Below the pieces are notes generated by a model. It saw only the letters and a list, made by a program, of their open reading frames with translations. It had not been told where the DNA came from and made no database searches. The translations under genes and the position numbers were made by a program. Shown piece by piece: positions 23,232-31,472 of a DNA stretch of 36,742 nt; position 1 is the first letter of the stretch, and every line of letters begins with the position of its first letter. This DNA is from Parabacteroides sp. (GTDB lineage Bacteria > Bacteroidota > Bacteroidia > Bacteroidales > Tannerellaceae): positions 1-36,742 of the forward strand of contig JALFJR010000103.1 of the NCBI GenBank assembly GCA_022775005.1, given 5' to 3'.

Positions 23232-24563
23232 ATGCTAAGGACATTTCGAATCGGAGGTATTCATCCCCCCGAGAATAAACTGTCTGCCGGGAAAAAGATT
23301 GAGGTGCTTGCCACCCCCAAACAGGTCATTATCCCACTTGGACAACATATCGGAGCCCCTGCTTTAGCGGTTGTAAAGAAGGGCGATATAGTAAAGGTGG
23401 GTACACTACTGGCTAAGGCCGGTGGATTCGTTTCGGCGAATATCCACTCCTCTGTTTCCGGCAAAGTGAACAAGATTGACAATGCGCTCGACGCTAGCGG
23501 CTATCGTCGCCCGGCCATCTACATTGACGTAGAAGGCGATGAGTGGGAAGAATCTATCGATCGCACAGATACGTTAGTGAAGGAGTGCAATCTCTCATCG
23601 AAAGAGATTATCGACAAGATCGCTGCCGCAGGTATCGTAGGTTTGGGTGGTGCGACTTTCCCAACCCAGGTGAAGTTGATGCCGCCTCCCGGCAACAAAG
23701 CCGAGATCGTGATCATCAACGCCGTAGAGTGCGAGCCTTACCTGACCTCCGACCATTCGTTGATGATGGAGAAGGCGGAGCAGATCTTGGTAGGTGTAAC
23801 GATCCTGATGAAGGCTGTGAACGTGAACCGTGCCGTGATTGGCATCGAGAATAATAAGCCCGACGCAATCGCCAAGATGCAGCAGTTAGCGGTCAACTAT
23901 CCGGGCGTGGAGATCATGCCGTTGAAAGTGCAATACCCGCAAGGTGGTGAAAAGCAATTGATCGACGCGGTGATTCGCCGTCAAGTGAAGAGTGGTGCGC
24001 TGCCTATCTCAGCCGGTGCTGTGGTGCAGAATGTGGGAACTGCTTACGCCGTCTATGAGGCCGTGCAGAAGAACAAGCCGTTGTTCGAGCGCGTCGTAAC
24101 GGTGACCGGTAAAGCGTTGGCCAATCCGTCGAACTTCTTGGTGCGTATGGGTACACCGATCAGCTGCCTGATCGATGCCGCAGGTGGTCTGCCGGAAAAT
24201 ACGGGTAAGATCATTGGTGGTGGCCCGATGATGGGTAAAGCCTTGATCAGTGCGGAAGTACCTGTCTGCAAGGGTAGCTCAGGCGTCTTGCTGCTGACGA
24301 AAGAGGAGTCTGTGCGCAAGCCGATGCGCGATTGTATCCGCTGCGCAAAGTGCGTGGGAGCCTGCCCAATGGGCTTGAACCCGACCCTGCTGATGACCTG
24401 CACGGAGTTCAAGAATTGGGAGTTGGCCGAAGAGAATCATATCACCGATTGTATCGAGTGCGGATCTTGTAGCTTCACCTGCCCCGCTAATCGTCCGTTG
24501 CTGGATCAGATTCGTATGGGTAAGGGTAAAGTTATGGGCATTATCCGAGCGAGAAAGTCATAA
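23232..24563 (+). CDS. rnfC: Rnf complex subunit C, NADH/FMN and Fe-S protein
   Basis: 443 aa. RnfC is the peripheral subunit that reduces NAD+. The N-terminal RnfC domain starts FRIGGIHPPENKLSAG, the FMN/NADH fold carries GLGGATFPTQVK at about 137-148 and INAVECEPYLTSDH further on, and two [4Fe-4S] sets lie at 368-378 (CIRCAKCVGAC) and 407-417 (CIECGSCSFTC). Length and residues are complete. It lies 27 bases after rnfB and 12 before rnfD. Confidence 0.95.
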   Translation: MLRTFRIGGIHPPENKLSAGKKIEVLATPKQVIIPLGQHIGAPALAVVKKGDIVKVGTLLAKAGGFVSANIHSSVSGKVNKIDNALDASGYRRPAIYIDVEGDEWEESIDRTDTLVKECNLSSKEIIDKIAAAGIVGLGGATFPTQVKLMPPPGNKAEIVIINAVECEPYLTSDHSLMMEKAEQILVGVTILMKAVNVNRAVIGIENNKPDAIAKMQQLAVNYPGVEIMPLKVQYPQGGEKQLIDAVIRRQVKSGALPISAGAVVQNVGTAYAVYEAVQKNKPLFERVVTVTGKALANPSNFLVRMGTPISCLIDAAGGLPENTGKIIGGGPMMGKALISAEVPVCKGSSGVLLLTKEESVRKPMRDCIRCAKCVGACPMGLNPTLLMTCTEFKNWELAEENHITDCIECGSCSFTCPANRPLLDQIRMGKGKVMGIIRARKS

Positions 24564-24575
24564 AACAAGAGCAAC

Positions 24576-25535
24576 ATGGAAAATAGTTTATACGTATCGC
24601 CCTCGCCCCACATCCATGGTGGCGACAGCATTAGCAAAAATATGTATGGGGTACTGATTGCCTTGATTCCGGCTTTCTTGGTATCACTTTACTGTTTCGG
24701 CCTTGGCGCATTGATCGTGACCGCGACCTCTGTCTTGGCCTGCGTGATTTTTGAGTACTTGATCCAACGCTTCCTGATGAAGAAGGAGCCGACCCTTTGC
24801 GATGGCTCTGCCATTCTGACCGGTGTGCTGTTGGCGTTCAACGTCCCCTCAAACCTGCCGATCTGGATCATTTTGATCGGTGCGTTGGCTGCGATCGGCA
24901 TCGGAAAGATGTCGTTTGGCGGTTTGGGTAATAACATCTTCAACCCCGCTTTGGTGGGTCGTGTCTTCCTGTTGATCTCCTTCCCGGCACAGATGACCAC
25001 ATGGCCGGTGCCCGAGGTCTTCCCGATGACCTATACCGATGCGGAGACCGGTGCGACGATCCTCTCCGCCTTGCATGAGGGAGGCGCAGCATTGCCCTCA
25101 ATGGTGGACATGCTGATCGGCCACATCGGCGGTAGCTTGGGTGAGGTCAGCGCCATCGCCCTGCTGTTAGGCTTCGCCTTTCTGTTGTGGAAAAAGATCA
25201 TTACGTGGCACATCCCCGTTTCCATCCTGGCAACGGTGTTTGTTTTCACGGGTATCCTCTATTTGATCAACCCGACAGTCTATGTCAATCCGTTCATTCA
25301 CCTGCTCTCTGGTGGTCTGTTGCTCGGTTCCATCTTTATGGCGACCGACTACGTCACCTCTCCGATGAGCAAGAACGGCATGATTGTCTATGGTGTCGGC
25401 ATCGGTCTGTTGACCTCCGTGATCCGTATCTTCGGTTCCTATCCCGAGGGTATGTCATTCGCTATCTTGATCATGAATGCCTTCACGCCGTTGATCAACA
25501 GCTATATCAAACCTAAACATTTCGGAGGAAAGTAA
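24576..25535 (+). CDS. rnfD: Rnf complex subunit D, FMN-bearing membrane protein
   Basis: 319 aa, about 9-10 membrane helices. The flavinylation motif DAETGAT (155-161) places covalent FMN on Thr161. Helical blocks such as LCDGSAILTGVLLAFNVPSN and FGGLGNNIFNPALVGRVFLL are characteristic of RnfD/NqrB. It conducts electrons and probably ions across the inner membrane. rnfG begins two bases after its stop. Confidence 0.95.
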   Translation: MENSLYVSPSPHIHGGDSISKNMYGVLIALIPAFLVSLYCFGLGALIVTATSVLACVIFEYLIQRFLMKKEPTLCDGSAILTGVLLAFNVPSNLPIWIILIGALAAIGIGKMSFGGLGNNIFNPALVGRVFLLISFPAQMTTWPVPEVFPMTYTDAETGATILSALHEGGAALPSMVDMLIGHIGGSLGEVSAIALLLGFAFLLWKKIITWHIPVSILATVFVFTGILYLINPTVYVNPFIHLLSGGLLLGSIFMATDYVTSPMSKNGMIVYGVGIGLLTSVIRIFGSYPEGMSFAILIMNAFTPLINSYIKPKHFGGK

Positions 25536-25537
25536 GT

Positions 25538-26155
25538 ATGGCAAAATTGAAATCAACATTACCGAATATGCTCCTCTCGCTGACAGGTATCTGTCTGATC
25601 GCTGGAGCGATTTTGGCGGGCGTCAATGCGTTTACGGCTGGCCCTATCGCGGTTGCCAAAGCGGCAGCCTTAGAGGAGGCCATCAAAGCGGTAGCCCCGG
25701 AGTTTGATAACAAGCCGACCGAAGAGGCCTACATGGCCGTAACGGCAGACGGTGACTCCTTGAAGATCTATCCAGCCAAGAAGGGCGACGAAACCGTAGG
25801 TGGTGCCGTAGAGAGCAACACGCTGAAGGGTTTCGGCGGAGAGATCAAGGTGATTGTCGGCTTCGACATGAAAGGTACGATCTTGAACTACTCCGTGTTA
25901 GAGCATGCGGAAACACCGGGCTTGGGTGCCAAGATGCAAGAGTGGTTCCGGATGGACAAAGGGCAGCAAAGCATCTTAGGCCGTGCCGTTCCCGCCGATG
26001 GCTTGAAGGTGGTGAAAGATGGTGGCGACGTAGATGCTATCACCGCAGCCACGATCTCCAGCCGTGCGTTCTTGAATGCCGTGAACCGTGCGTATAGTGC
26101 TTTTGCGGGTGTAGATGGATTGACCTCCGCTACGCCTTCATCAGATAACAATTAA
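25538..26155 (+). CDS. rnfG: Rnf complex subunit G, periplasmic flavoprotein
   Basis: 205 aa. One N-terminal membrane helix (LLSLTGICLIAGAILAGVNA) and a periplasmic FMN-binding domain ending in DAITAAT (166-172), the ApbE flavinylation site with Thr172 as acceptor. GLGAKMQEWF is the usual preceding block. An ApbE flavin transferase is needed for maturation and is not in this window. Confidence 0.95.
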   Translation: MAKLKSTLPNMLLSLTGICLIAGAILAGVNAFTAGPIAVAKAAALEEAIKAVAPEFDNKPTEEAYMAVTADGDSLKIYPAKKGDETVGGAVESNTLKGFGGEIKVIVGFDMKGTILNYSVLEHAETPGLGAKMQEWFRMDKGQQSILGRAVPADGLKVVKDGGDVDAITAATISSRAFLNAVNRAYSAFAGVDGLTSATPSSDNN

Positions 26156-26171
26156 TAAGGAGGACCAAACA

Positions 26172-26756
26172 ATGAGTAATCTGAAAGTAATTTTGAACGG
26201 TATCATTACCGAGAACCCGACCTTCGTTTTGCTGTTGGGTATGTGTCCTACTTTGGGTACGACCTCTTCGGCCATCAATGGCATGAGTATGGGTCTGGCC
26301 ACGATGTTCGTGTTGATTTGTTCCAACATCGTGATCTCCGCTGTGAAGAACTTGATTCCGGATATGGTCCGCATCCCGGCCTATATCGTGGTGATCGCCA
26401 CCTTCGTGACCGTTGTTCAGATGTGTATGCAGGCTTTTGTGCCGGCGCTTTACGCCACCTTGGGTCTGTTCATCCCGTTGATCGTGGTGAACTGCATCGT
26501 GTTGGGACGTGCTGAGGCCTTCGCCGCTAAGAACGGGGTAGTTGCCTCCGCTTGCGACGGTATTGGTATCGGCCTGGGTTTCACCTTGGCTTTGACACTT
26601 TTAGGCGCATGTCGTGAGTTGTTAGGCACAGGTAAGCTGTTCAACCTGACGCTGGTTCCTGAAGAGTATGGATCATTGATTTTCGTGTTGGCTCCAGGTG
26701 CGTTTATCGTGCTGGGCTATTTGGTAGCAATCGTAAACAAACTGCGTAAAGCATAA
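26172..26756 (+). CDS. rnfE: Rnf complex subunit E, membrane protein
   Basis: 194 aa, six helices. The pseudo-symmetric Cys-containing half-helices shared with RnfA are seen: LLGMCPTLGTTSS (Cys25) and PLIVVNCIVLG (Cys108). In known Rnf/Nqr structures these bind an intramembrane [2Fe-2S] cluster together with RnfA. A good GGAGG precedes the start. Confidence 0.95.
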   Translation: MSNLKVILNGIITENPTFVLLLGMCPTLGTTSSAINGMSMGLATMFVLICSNIVISAVKNLIPDMVRIPAYIVVIATFVTVVQMCMQAFVPALYATLGLFIPLIVVNCIVLGRAEAFAAKNGVVASACDGIGIGLGFTLALTLLGACRELLGTGKLFNLTLVPEEYGSLIFVLAPGAFIVLGYLVAIVNKLRKA

Positions 26757-26768
26757 TAACCGATCAGT

Positions 26769-27341
26769 ATGGAATATATCTTGATATTTATCGCCGCTGT
26801 TTTTGTAAACAACGTCGTATTATCCCAATTCTTGGGTATCTGTCCCTTCTTGGGCGTATCAAAGAAGGTGTCAACCGCAGTCGGCATGAGTGCGGCCGTT
26901 ACCTTTGTCTTGACGATCTCTACGATCGTCACCTTCTTGGTGCAGAAGTATATTCTGGATGCCTTTGGCTTAGGCTTCATGCAGACCATCAGTTTCATCT
27001 TGATCATCGCCGCCTTGGTACAGATGGTGGAGATTATCCTCAAGAAGGTCTCCCCCGCCCTCTATCAGGCGTTGGGCGTATTCTTGCCCTTGATCACTAC
27101 GAACTGCTGTGTATTGGGTGTGGCTATCATGGTGATCCAGAAAGATTACAACCTCTTGGAGGCGATCGTCTATGCGATCTCTATCGCCATCGGTTTCGCC
27201 TTGGCGTTGATCATCTTCGCAGGTATTCGTGAGCAGCTGGCCATGACCCACGTGCCGGAAGGCATGAAGGGTACACCCATCGCTTTGATCACCGCAGGTT
27301 TGCTGGCTATGGCCTTCATGGGATTCTCCGGTATTGTCTAA
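26769..27341 (+). CDS. rnfA: Rnf complex subunit A, membrane protein
   Basis: 190 aa, six helices, homologous to RnfE with inverted topology. The Cys motifs are FLGICPFLGVSKK (Cys25) and LITTNCCVLGVAI (Cys113/114). The opening ILIFIAAVFVNNVVLSQFLG is a hallmark. This completes the order B-C-D-G-E-A typical of Bacteroidota. galE follows after 20 bases and may share the transcript. Confidence 0.95.
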   Translation: MEYILIFIAAVFVNNVVLSQFLGICPFLGVSKKVSTAVGMSAAVTFVLTISTIVTFLVQKYILDAFGLGFMQTISFILIIAALVQMVEIILKKVSPALYQALGVFLPLITTNCCVLGVAIMVIQKDYNLLEAIVYAISIAIGFALALIIFAGIREQLAMTHVPEGMKGTPIALITAGLLAMAFMGFSGIV

Positions 27342-27361
27342 CCGCAAACATACAGCGTAGC

Positions 27362-28402
27362 ATGAAAAAGAAGATTTTGGTGGCAGGTGGCACGGGCTAT
27401 ATCGGCTCACACACCTCCGTAGAGTTAATCAATGCCGGGTATGAGGTCGTTATCATCGACGACCTCTCCAACTCCAACATCGAGGTGCTCGACGGCATCG
27501 AGAAGATCACAGGTGTACGCCCCGCCTTCATCCAATTGGATTTGAAAGACAAGGAGGGAGCACGCCAAGCGTTGGAAGCCCATCCGGGTATCAATGGAAT
27601 CATCCTCTTCGCCGCCAGCAAAGCGGTGGGCGAATCGGTGCAGATGCCGTTGAAATATTACCGCAACAACATCGTCACGCTACTGAACCTGCTCGAGCTG
27701 ATGCCCGAGTTTGGCATCGAAGGCATTGTCTTCTCCTCCTCTTGCACGGTCTATGGCCAACCTACGCCAGAGAACCTGCCCGTGACCGAGAACGCGCCGA
27801 TTCAGCCGGCCCTCTCGCCCTACGGCAATACCAAGCAAATCAACGAGGAGATCATCCGGGATACGATCCATGCGGGAGCGCCCTTCAAGAGCATCATCTT
27901 GCGCTACTTCAACCCGATTGGCGCGCATCCCAGCGCAGAGATTGGAGAGTTGCCCAATGGTGTACCCCAGAACTTGATCCCTTATTTGACACAGACCGCC
28001 ATCGGCGTGCGTAAGGAGTTGAGTGTCTTTGGCGACGATTACAATACGCCTGACGGCTCTTGCATCCGCGACTATATCAATATCGTCGATCTGGCCAAAG
28101 CGCACGTCATCGCCATGGATCGTATGTTGCAAGGCAAGTCTGCTGAGGCTGTGGAGTATTTCAACCTGGGTACAGGCCGTGGCGTTTCCGTCTTGGAGCT
28201 GATCAACACCTTCGAGGAGACCACCGGCGTGAAAGTGCCGCACAAGATCGTAGGTCGCCGAGAGGGAGACATCGAGAAGGTTTGGGCCAATCCGGAGCGT
28301 GCCAACAAGGTATTAGGCTGGACAGCTAAAGAGACCTTGGCCGACACCTTGGCTTCCGCTTGGAAATGGCAACTGCGTTTGAGAGAGAAAGGCATCATGT
28401 AA
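27362..28402 (+). CDS. galE: UDP-glucose 4-epimerase
   Basis: 346 aa. NAD-binding GGTGYIGSH (9-17), the SSSCTVYG block (125-132), and catalytic YGNTK (Tyr154, Lys158) of the extended short-chain dehydrogenases. ILRYFNPIGAHPS and the C-terminal WTAKETLADTLASAWKWQ fit GalE and the length is normal. It interconverts UDP-glucose and UDP-galactose for glycan synthesis. Its last 110 bp (28292-28401) are repeated at 29702-29811 with two synonymous differences; the copy closes a chimeric ORF. Confidence 0.95.
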   Translation: MKKKILVAGGTGYIGSHTSVELINAGYEVVIIDDLSNSNIEVLDGIEKITGVRPAFIQLDLKDKEGARQALEAHPGINGIILFAASKAVGESVQMPLKYYRNNIVTLLNLLELMPEFGIEGIVFSSSCTVYGQPTPENLPVTENAPIQPALSPYGNTKQINEEIIRDTIHAGAPFKSIILRYFNPIGAHPSAEIGELPNGVPQNLIPYLTQTAIGVRKELSVFGDDYNTPDGSCIRDYINIVDLAKAHVIAMDRMLQGKSAEAVEYFNLGTGRGVSVLELINTFEETTGVKVPHKIVGRREGDIEKVWANPERANKVLGWTAKETLADTLASAWKWQLRLREKGIM

Positions 28403-28423
28403 GGTGTTCACACACAGCTACAA

Positions 28424-28463
28424 AAAGCGGGCGAAAGCAAACGGACTTTCACCCGCTTTTTGG
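28424..28463 (+). terminator. Intrinsic terminator after galE
   Basis: AAAAAGCGGGCGAAAG pairs with CTTTCACCCGCTTTTT with one mismatch across an eight-base loop, and the 3' arm ends in five T. The stem with A/T ends can act in both directions. Confidence 0.8.
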
Positions 28464-28565
28464 TAGAGAACCCTATTTCTTTTAGCGCAGGAGGCCATTT
28501 ATTTAATGAAGGATTCAAGATAATCCATATATACAAATAATATCAACCTATAAATCATAAACATC

Positions 28566-28985
28566 ATGAAGAAAGACATCTTATCCCTTACCCTGTCGGC
28601 CCTGTGCGTCCTCTCCGCTTGCTCCAACGATGACGAGGAGTGGAGATATGGCGAGGAGCAAGCGCTCAACGCCACGGAATGGATCCGCGTAGGAGCGGTG
28701 TACGACGCGGCGGAGAGCTTCTCGCCGATCCGATTCCCCAAAGAACAAACGCTGAGCTTCGGGGAAAACGATTTCACGATGACTACCCAAGGCAGCATCC
28801 ATGACGAGAAGTCGGACAGCATGCGCGACACCACCATCATCACCCGCGGGAGCTACACATACGAGCATCCCACGCTGCGAATGACACCGGAGGCGGGCCT
28901 TCCCACCGTGGAGGCCTGGATATCGCCACAAAACAGGATCTGTTTTTACGACTCCAAGGATTTCTGCGAGTTCCAGCGGAAATAG
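28566..28985 (+). CDS. Small hypothetical lipoprotein
   Basis: 139 aa. A lipoprotein signal with LSAC gives lipidated Cys near residue 19, followed by SNDDEEW, an acidic start typical of Bacteroidota surface or outer-membrane lipoproteins. The mature part (about 120 aa) looks beta-rich, without a recognisable domain. The ATG at 28566 is preceded by 160 bases of AT-rich DNA in which I see no clean promoter. The gene is inside the 1.4-kb segment between the two galE 3' ends, so it may have arrived with the rearrangement. Confidence 0.6.
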   Translation: MKKDILSLTLSALCVLSACSNDDEEWRYGEEQALNATEWIRVGAVYDAAESFSPIRFPKEQTLSFGENDFTMTTQGSIHDEKSDSMRDTTIITRGSYTYEHPTLRMTPEAGLPTVEAWISPQNRICFYDSKDFCEFQRK

Positions 28986-29005
28986 CCGGCCCAGACGGGA
29001 GCCTC

Positions 29006-29063
29006 CGGCGGCCCTCCGAAGGCTCTCTAAAACCCCAAGCTCGGTAACGGCGGCCCTCCGAAG
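29006..29063. repeat. Two-copy direct repeat spaced 42 bp
   Basis: CGGCGGCCCTCCGAAG occurs at 29006-29021 and 29048-29063, and the following bases remain similar (CTC, AAACCC). The first copy forms a stem with the preceding GCCTCCGG. The spacing is close to the 41-bp period of the two large arrays. Confidence 0.55.
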
Positions 29064-29146
29064 ACCCTCGAAACCCTCCCGTTATCGATATTTTTCCCCT
29101 TGAACATGGAAGATCCCCGAGGAAGAAGTATATTTAGGGAAATTTT

Positions 29147-29812
29147 ATGAACCGTATAAATCAAGTTATCATGAAAGATCAAATCGTTTCCATTTCCCTG
29201 AGCCGATCGACAACCTGTTCGCTCAGCTCCTTCAACAACGGAATCCTCGACCTGATCGAGAAGACGACACCCGCCGCCTTGCACATCGAGAGCCAGTTTC
29301 CCGCCTACAAGACCGCGGTGGGCACGTTGGCCAGCATCGTGAGACGCCGCACGGCGTTCGTCTCCACCCAGATGCTGCAAGAGGCGGACCAGCGGCGCGA
29401 CAACGGTTGCGGGACGGTCATCAACGCGGTGAAGGCCTTTGGCACCAGCCTCGTAGACGAGAAGCGGGAGGCCTCGAAGATCCTGCTCCCGCAGCTCGCG
29501 CCCTACAAGAGGATCGGGCGGCACGAGTACTCCAAGCAGAGCGCCGAGCTGCGGGGTATGCTGTCCGTGCTGAACGCCGAGGCGAATGCCCCCCACGTGA
29601 AGGCGCTGGGACTGACCGCCGACGTGGAGGCCCTGCGAGCCGCGAGCGAGGCTTTCGACCAAGCCATCGAGCAACGGACGACCGAGATGACCGAGCGCCT
29701 GCCGGAGCGTGCCAACAAGGTATTAGGCTGGACAGCCAAAGAGACCTTGGCAGACACCTTGGCTTCCGCTTGGAAATGGCAACTGCGTTTGAGAGAGAAA
29801 GGCATCATGTAG
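29147..29812 (+). CDS. Chimeric ORF: DUF6261-like protein fused to a copy of the GalE C-terminus
   Basis: 221 aa. Residues 1-185 look like the N-terminal part of a DUF6261 protein (helical: QIVSISLSRSTTCSLSSFNN, then HIESQFPAYKTAVGTLASIV and REASKILLPQLAPYKRIG); that call is from memory. The final 35 residues, ERANKVLGWTAKETLADTLA onward, are identical to the end of GalE, in frame, and carry the GalE stop position (TAG instead of TAA). Start may be ATG 29147 or 29171. The remaining part of a normal DUF6261 (compare the 256-aa protein at 29912-30682) is missing. Whether the fusion is expressed is unknown; a broken gene is likely. Confidence 0.6.
   Translation: MNRINQVIMKDQIVSISLSRSTTCSLSSFNNGILDLIEKTTPAALHIESQFPAYKTAVGTLASIVRRRTAFVSTQMLQEADQRRDNGCGTVINAVKAFGTSLVDEKREASKILLPQLAPYKRIGRHEYSKQSAELRGMLSVLNAEANAPHVKALGLTADVEALRAASEAFDQAIEQRTTEMTERLPERANKVLGWTAKETLADTLASAWKWQLRLREKGIM
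29702..29811 (+). repeat. 110-bp duplicate of the galE 3' end
   Basis: Matches 28292-28401 at 108 of 110 positions; both differences (28327 T/C region and 28341 C/A region) are third-codon synonymous changes. The two copies are direct repeats 1,410 bp apart and end at the stop codon. Confidence 0.95.
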
Positions 29813-29840
29813 GCTTATCTACATAACCTTATACCACAGA

Positions 29841-29879
29841 AAAGGGTGTATCCGATCGTGCGATACACCCTTTTTTTTT
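29841..29879 (+). terminator. Intrinsic terminator after the chimeric ORF
   Basis: AAAGGGTGTATC pairs perfectly with GATACACCCTTT over a nine-base loop, followed by a run of nine T from 29871. On the minus strand it could also serve the gene ending at 29912, with a weaker U-tract. Confidence 0.9.
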
Positions 29880-29911
29880 CAGTGTGGCGGTTTGCCACAT
29901 GGCAAATTATC

Positions 29912-30682
29912 TCAAACCACATCCGGATTCTCAGGCTCCGGCTCCGGTTCGGGCTCCGAAGGCTCCACAGGCGTAGGAGTCGTGGAGCTGGTAGCCTTCT
30001 GGTTCAACACCTCGCGCTTATAGTGCACGATCTCGGCGTTCAGGTAGTCGATGAAGCCTGCATAGGCCGCGTCACCCTCCACCAAGGCATAAGCGTTGAT
30101 CATCTTCACCAAATCGCGATAAGCCTCGTCGGTCACCGCACGGGCCGTCTTCAGACTCTCATCCATGCGTTGTGTCGTCACCTCGATCACCTCATCGTTC
30201 GCCTTCTTCAGCTCCTCCACGAGCGGCATCAGCCCCAAGGCCTCCACCTGCGTCTTGTTCTTGCCCATAAGGTCGTCCAGCAGGTTCATCAGCAAACCGG
30301 TCTCTTTGTCCAACTGCATTTTCGGATCAATTCTATAATCCTTGATCAACTGAGACAGGATGATCGCTGCCTCCTGAATAGCCGGCACGGGAATGCCCTC
30401 TGAGCCTTTCACCGCCTTCTTGAATGCCCGATAATAGTCATCGCGTAGCGCATCAGCCTCTTTCAGCTTATCGGAAAGCAGGCTTTTTTGAGAAAGCACC
30501 AAACATTTGTCTTCCGTGACAACCGCAGCCTGGAGGCTACTCAAATAGTCAGGCATCTTCTGCCCGATCACCTCAATCTCACTCGCACGCGTCGAAACGC
30601 GGTACATGAACATGTAGTGCGCACCGTTGTTCATCGCCTCAACGGTGATCGCATCAATCTGTTTGTTCTGGATCATACTCAA
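29912..30682 (-). CDS. DUF6261 family protein with a Pro/Glu-rich tail
   Basis: 256 aa. The helical body (NGAHYMFMYRVSTRASEIEV, then YYRAFKKAVKG and LMNLLDDLMGKNKTQVEALG) matches my memory of DUF6261 proteins of Bacteroidota, of unknown function and usually about 230-250 aa. The last 27 residues are low-complexity (TPTPVEPSEPEPEPEPE). No signal peptide or TM segment is seen, so it is probably cytoplasmic. Its relative is the truncated chimeric ORF on the opposite strand 100 bases away. Confidence 0.7.
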   Translation of the reverse strand: MSMIQNKQIDAITVEAMNNGAHYMFMYRVSTRASEIEVIGQKMPDYLSSLQAAVVTEDKCLVLSQKSLLSDKLKEADALRDDYYRAFKKAVKGSEGIPVPAIQEAAIILSQLIKDYRIDPKMQLDKETGLLMNLLDDLMGKNKTQVEALGLMPLVEELKKANDEVIEVTTQRMDESLKTARAVTDEAYRDLVKMINAYALVEGDAAYAGFIDYLNAEIVHYKREVLNQKATSSTTPTPVEPSEPEPEPEPENPDVV

Positions 30683-30712
30683 ATAGTTTTTAGGTAAATA
30701 TTAAATAGGCTC

Positions 30713-30730
30713 CAAGTACTCATCACTTGG
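30713..30730 (-). promoter_or_regulatory. Small dyad in the leader of the DUF6261 gene
   Basis: CCAAGT and ACTTGG are separated by six bases, between the -7 box and the start codon. It may be a leader hairpin or an operator. Confidence 0.35.
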
Positions 30731-30742
30731 TTTGCACTGCAA

Positions 30743-30750
30743 CAAATGTA
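30743..30750 (-). promoter_or_regulatory. -7 box of the minus-strand DUF6261 gene
   Basis: Minus strand TACATTTG, an exact TAnnTTTG match. No convincing TTG was found at 19-21 bases. The leader would be about 55 bases. Confidence 0.5.
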
Positions 30751-30802
30751 CGGAAAATAACTTTATATCAGTCACATTCTTCTCCGGAACCATGAATAAA
30801 GC

Positions 30803-31140
30803 ACTTTTTCCAGCTTGTTCCCGAGCGGGAATACGTTAGAAATGTCCTTTCCAGCCTGTTCCCGAACGGGAATACGTTAGAAATGTCCTTTCTTGCCTGT
30901 TCCCGAACGGGAATACGTTAGAAATGTCCTTTCTTGCCTGTTCCCGAGCGGGAATACGTTAGAAATGTCCTTTCTTGTCTGTTCCCGAACGGGAATACGT
31001 TAGAAATGTCCTTTCTTGCCTGTTCCCGAACGGGAATACGTTAGAAATAGCCTTTCTTGTCTGTTCCCGAACGGATTCACGTTAGAAATACCCTTTCTTG
31101 CCTGTTCCCGAGCGGCGGCACGTTAGAAATAACCTTTCTT
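30803..31140. repeat. Tandem array of 41-bp hairpin repeats, eight units (array 2)
   Basis: TTCCCG recurs at 30818, 30859, 30900, 30941, 30982, 31023, 31064 and 31105, exactly 41 bases apart. Each of the first six units contains TTCCCGAACGGGAA or TTCCCGAGCGGGAA, a near-perfect palindrome, followed by TACGTTAGAAATGTCC and CTTTCTTGCCTG. The last two units have decayed stems (ACGGATTC, GCGGCGGC). There are no variable spacers. The sequence is unlike array 1 but the period is the same. Confidence 0.9.
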
Positions 31141-31160
31141 GGGCCGCCCAGGTAGTCTAT

Positions 31161-31283
31161 CCAAAAGATTTTTATCGCATCCCTCCATCGCTCCGCGGTT
31201 CCATCCAAAAAATTCGGCCTAAGCGGCGCAGCGTAAAGCGGAGCGATGGAGGCGAGCGATCAGCGTCAGTTTTGAACTTTTGG
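31161..31283. repeat. Nested inverted repeat, 123 bp
   Basis: The inner arms CCTCCATCGCTCCGC (31182-31196) and GCGGAGCGATGGAGG (31238-31252) are perfectly complementary over 15 bp with a 41-base loop. Outer arms CCAAAAG (31161-31167) and CTTTTGG (31277-31283) enclose them. It may be a MITE-like remnant or a structured RNA. No ORF of note lies inside. Confidence 0.6.
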
Positions 31284-31364
31284 AGGGGGTGTCAAAATTC
31301 TTTCGTGTCATTGCGGGCTCAACCCGCAATCCCATACTATCCAGATTCTCAAGACAGGATGAGA

Positions 31365-31463
31365 TGCCGGGTCAAGCCCGGCAAGACACGGAGAGAACGT
31401 CTGCAGCATTTTGACACACCAACATTTCCACAAAAAAAGAGAGACGCCACACTGTGACGTCTC
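31365..31463. repeat. REP-like palindromes related to those at 12355-12505
   Basis: TGCCGGGTCAAGCCCGGCA (31365-31383) and a GAGACG-to-CGTCTC hairpin (31441-31463) belong to the same two families as the first cluster. A third palindrome, TTGCGGGCTCAACCCGCAA, lies just before at about 31311-31329. The last hairpin is 10 bases from the stop of the DUF1015 gene and could act as its 3' stem. Confidence 0.75.
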
Positions 31464-31472
31464 TACTATGGG

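Noticed and set aside
22260-27341. Na+-translocating NQR operon instead of Rnf
   Set aside because: The polyferredoxin RnfB is present, no NqrF is found, and the order B-C-D-G-E-A is that of Rnf.
30803-31140. CRISPR array
   Set aside because: The whole 41-bp unit is conserved; there are no variable spacers and no cas genes. The same applies to 8125-8362.
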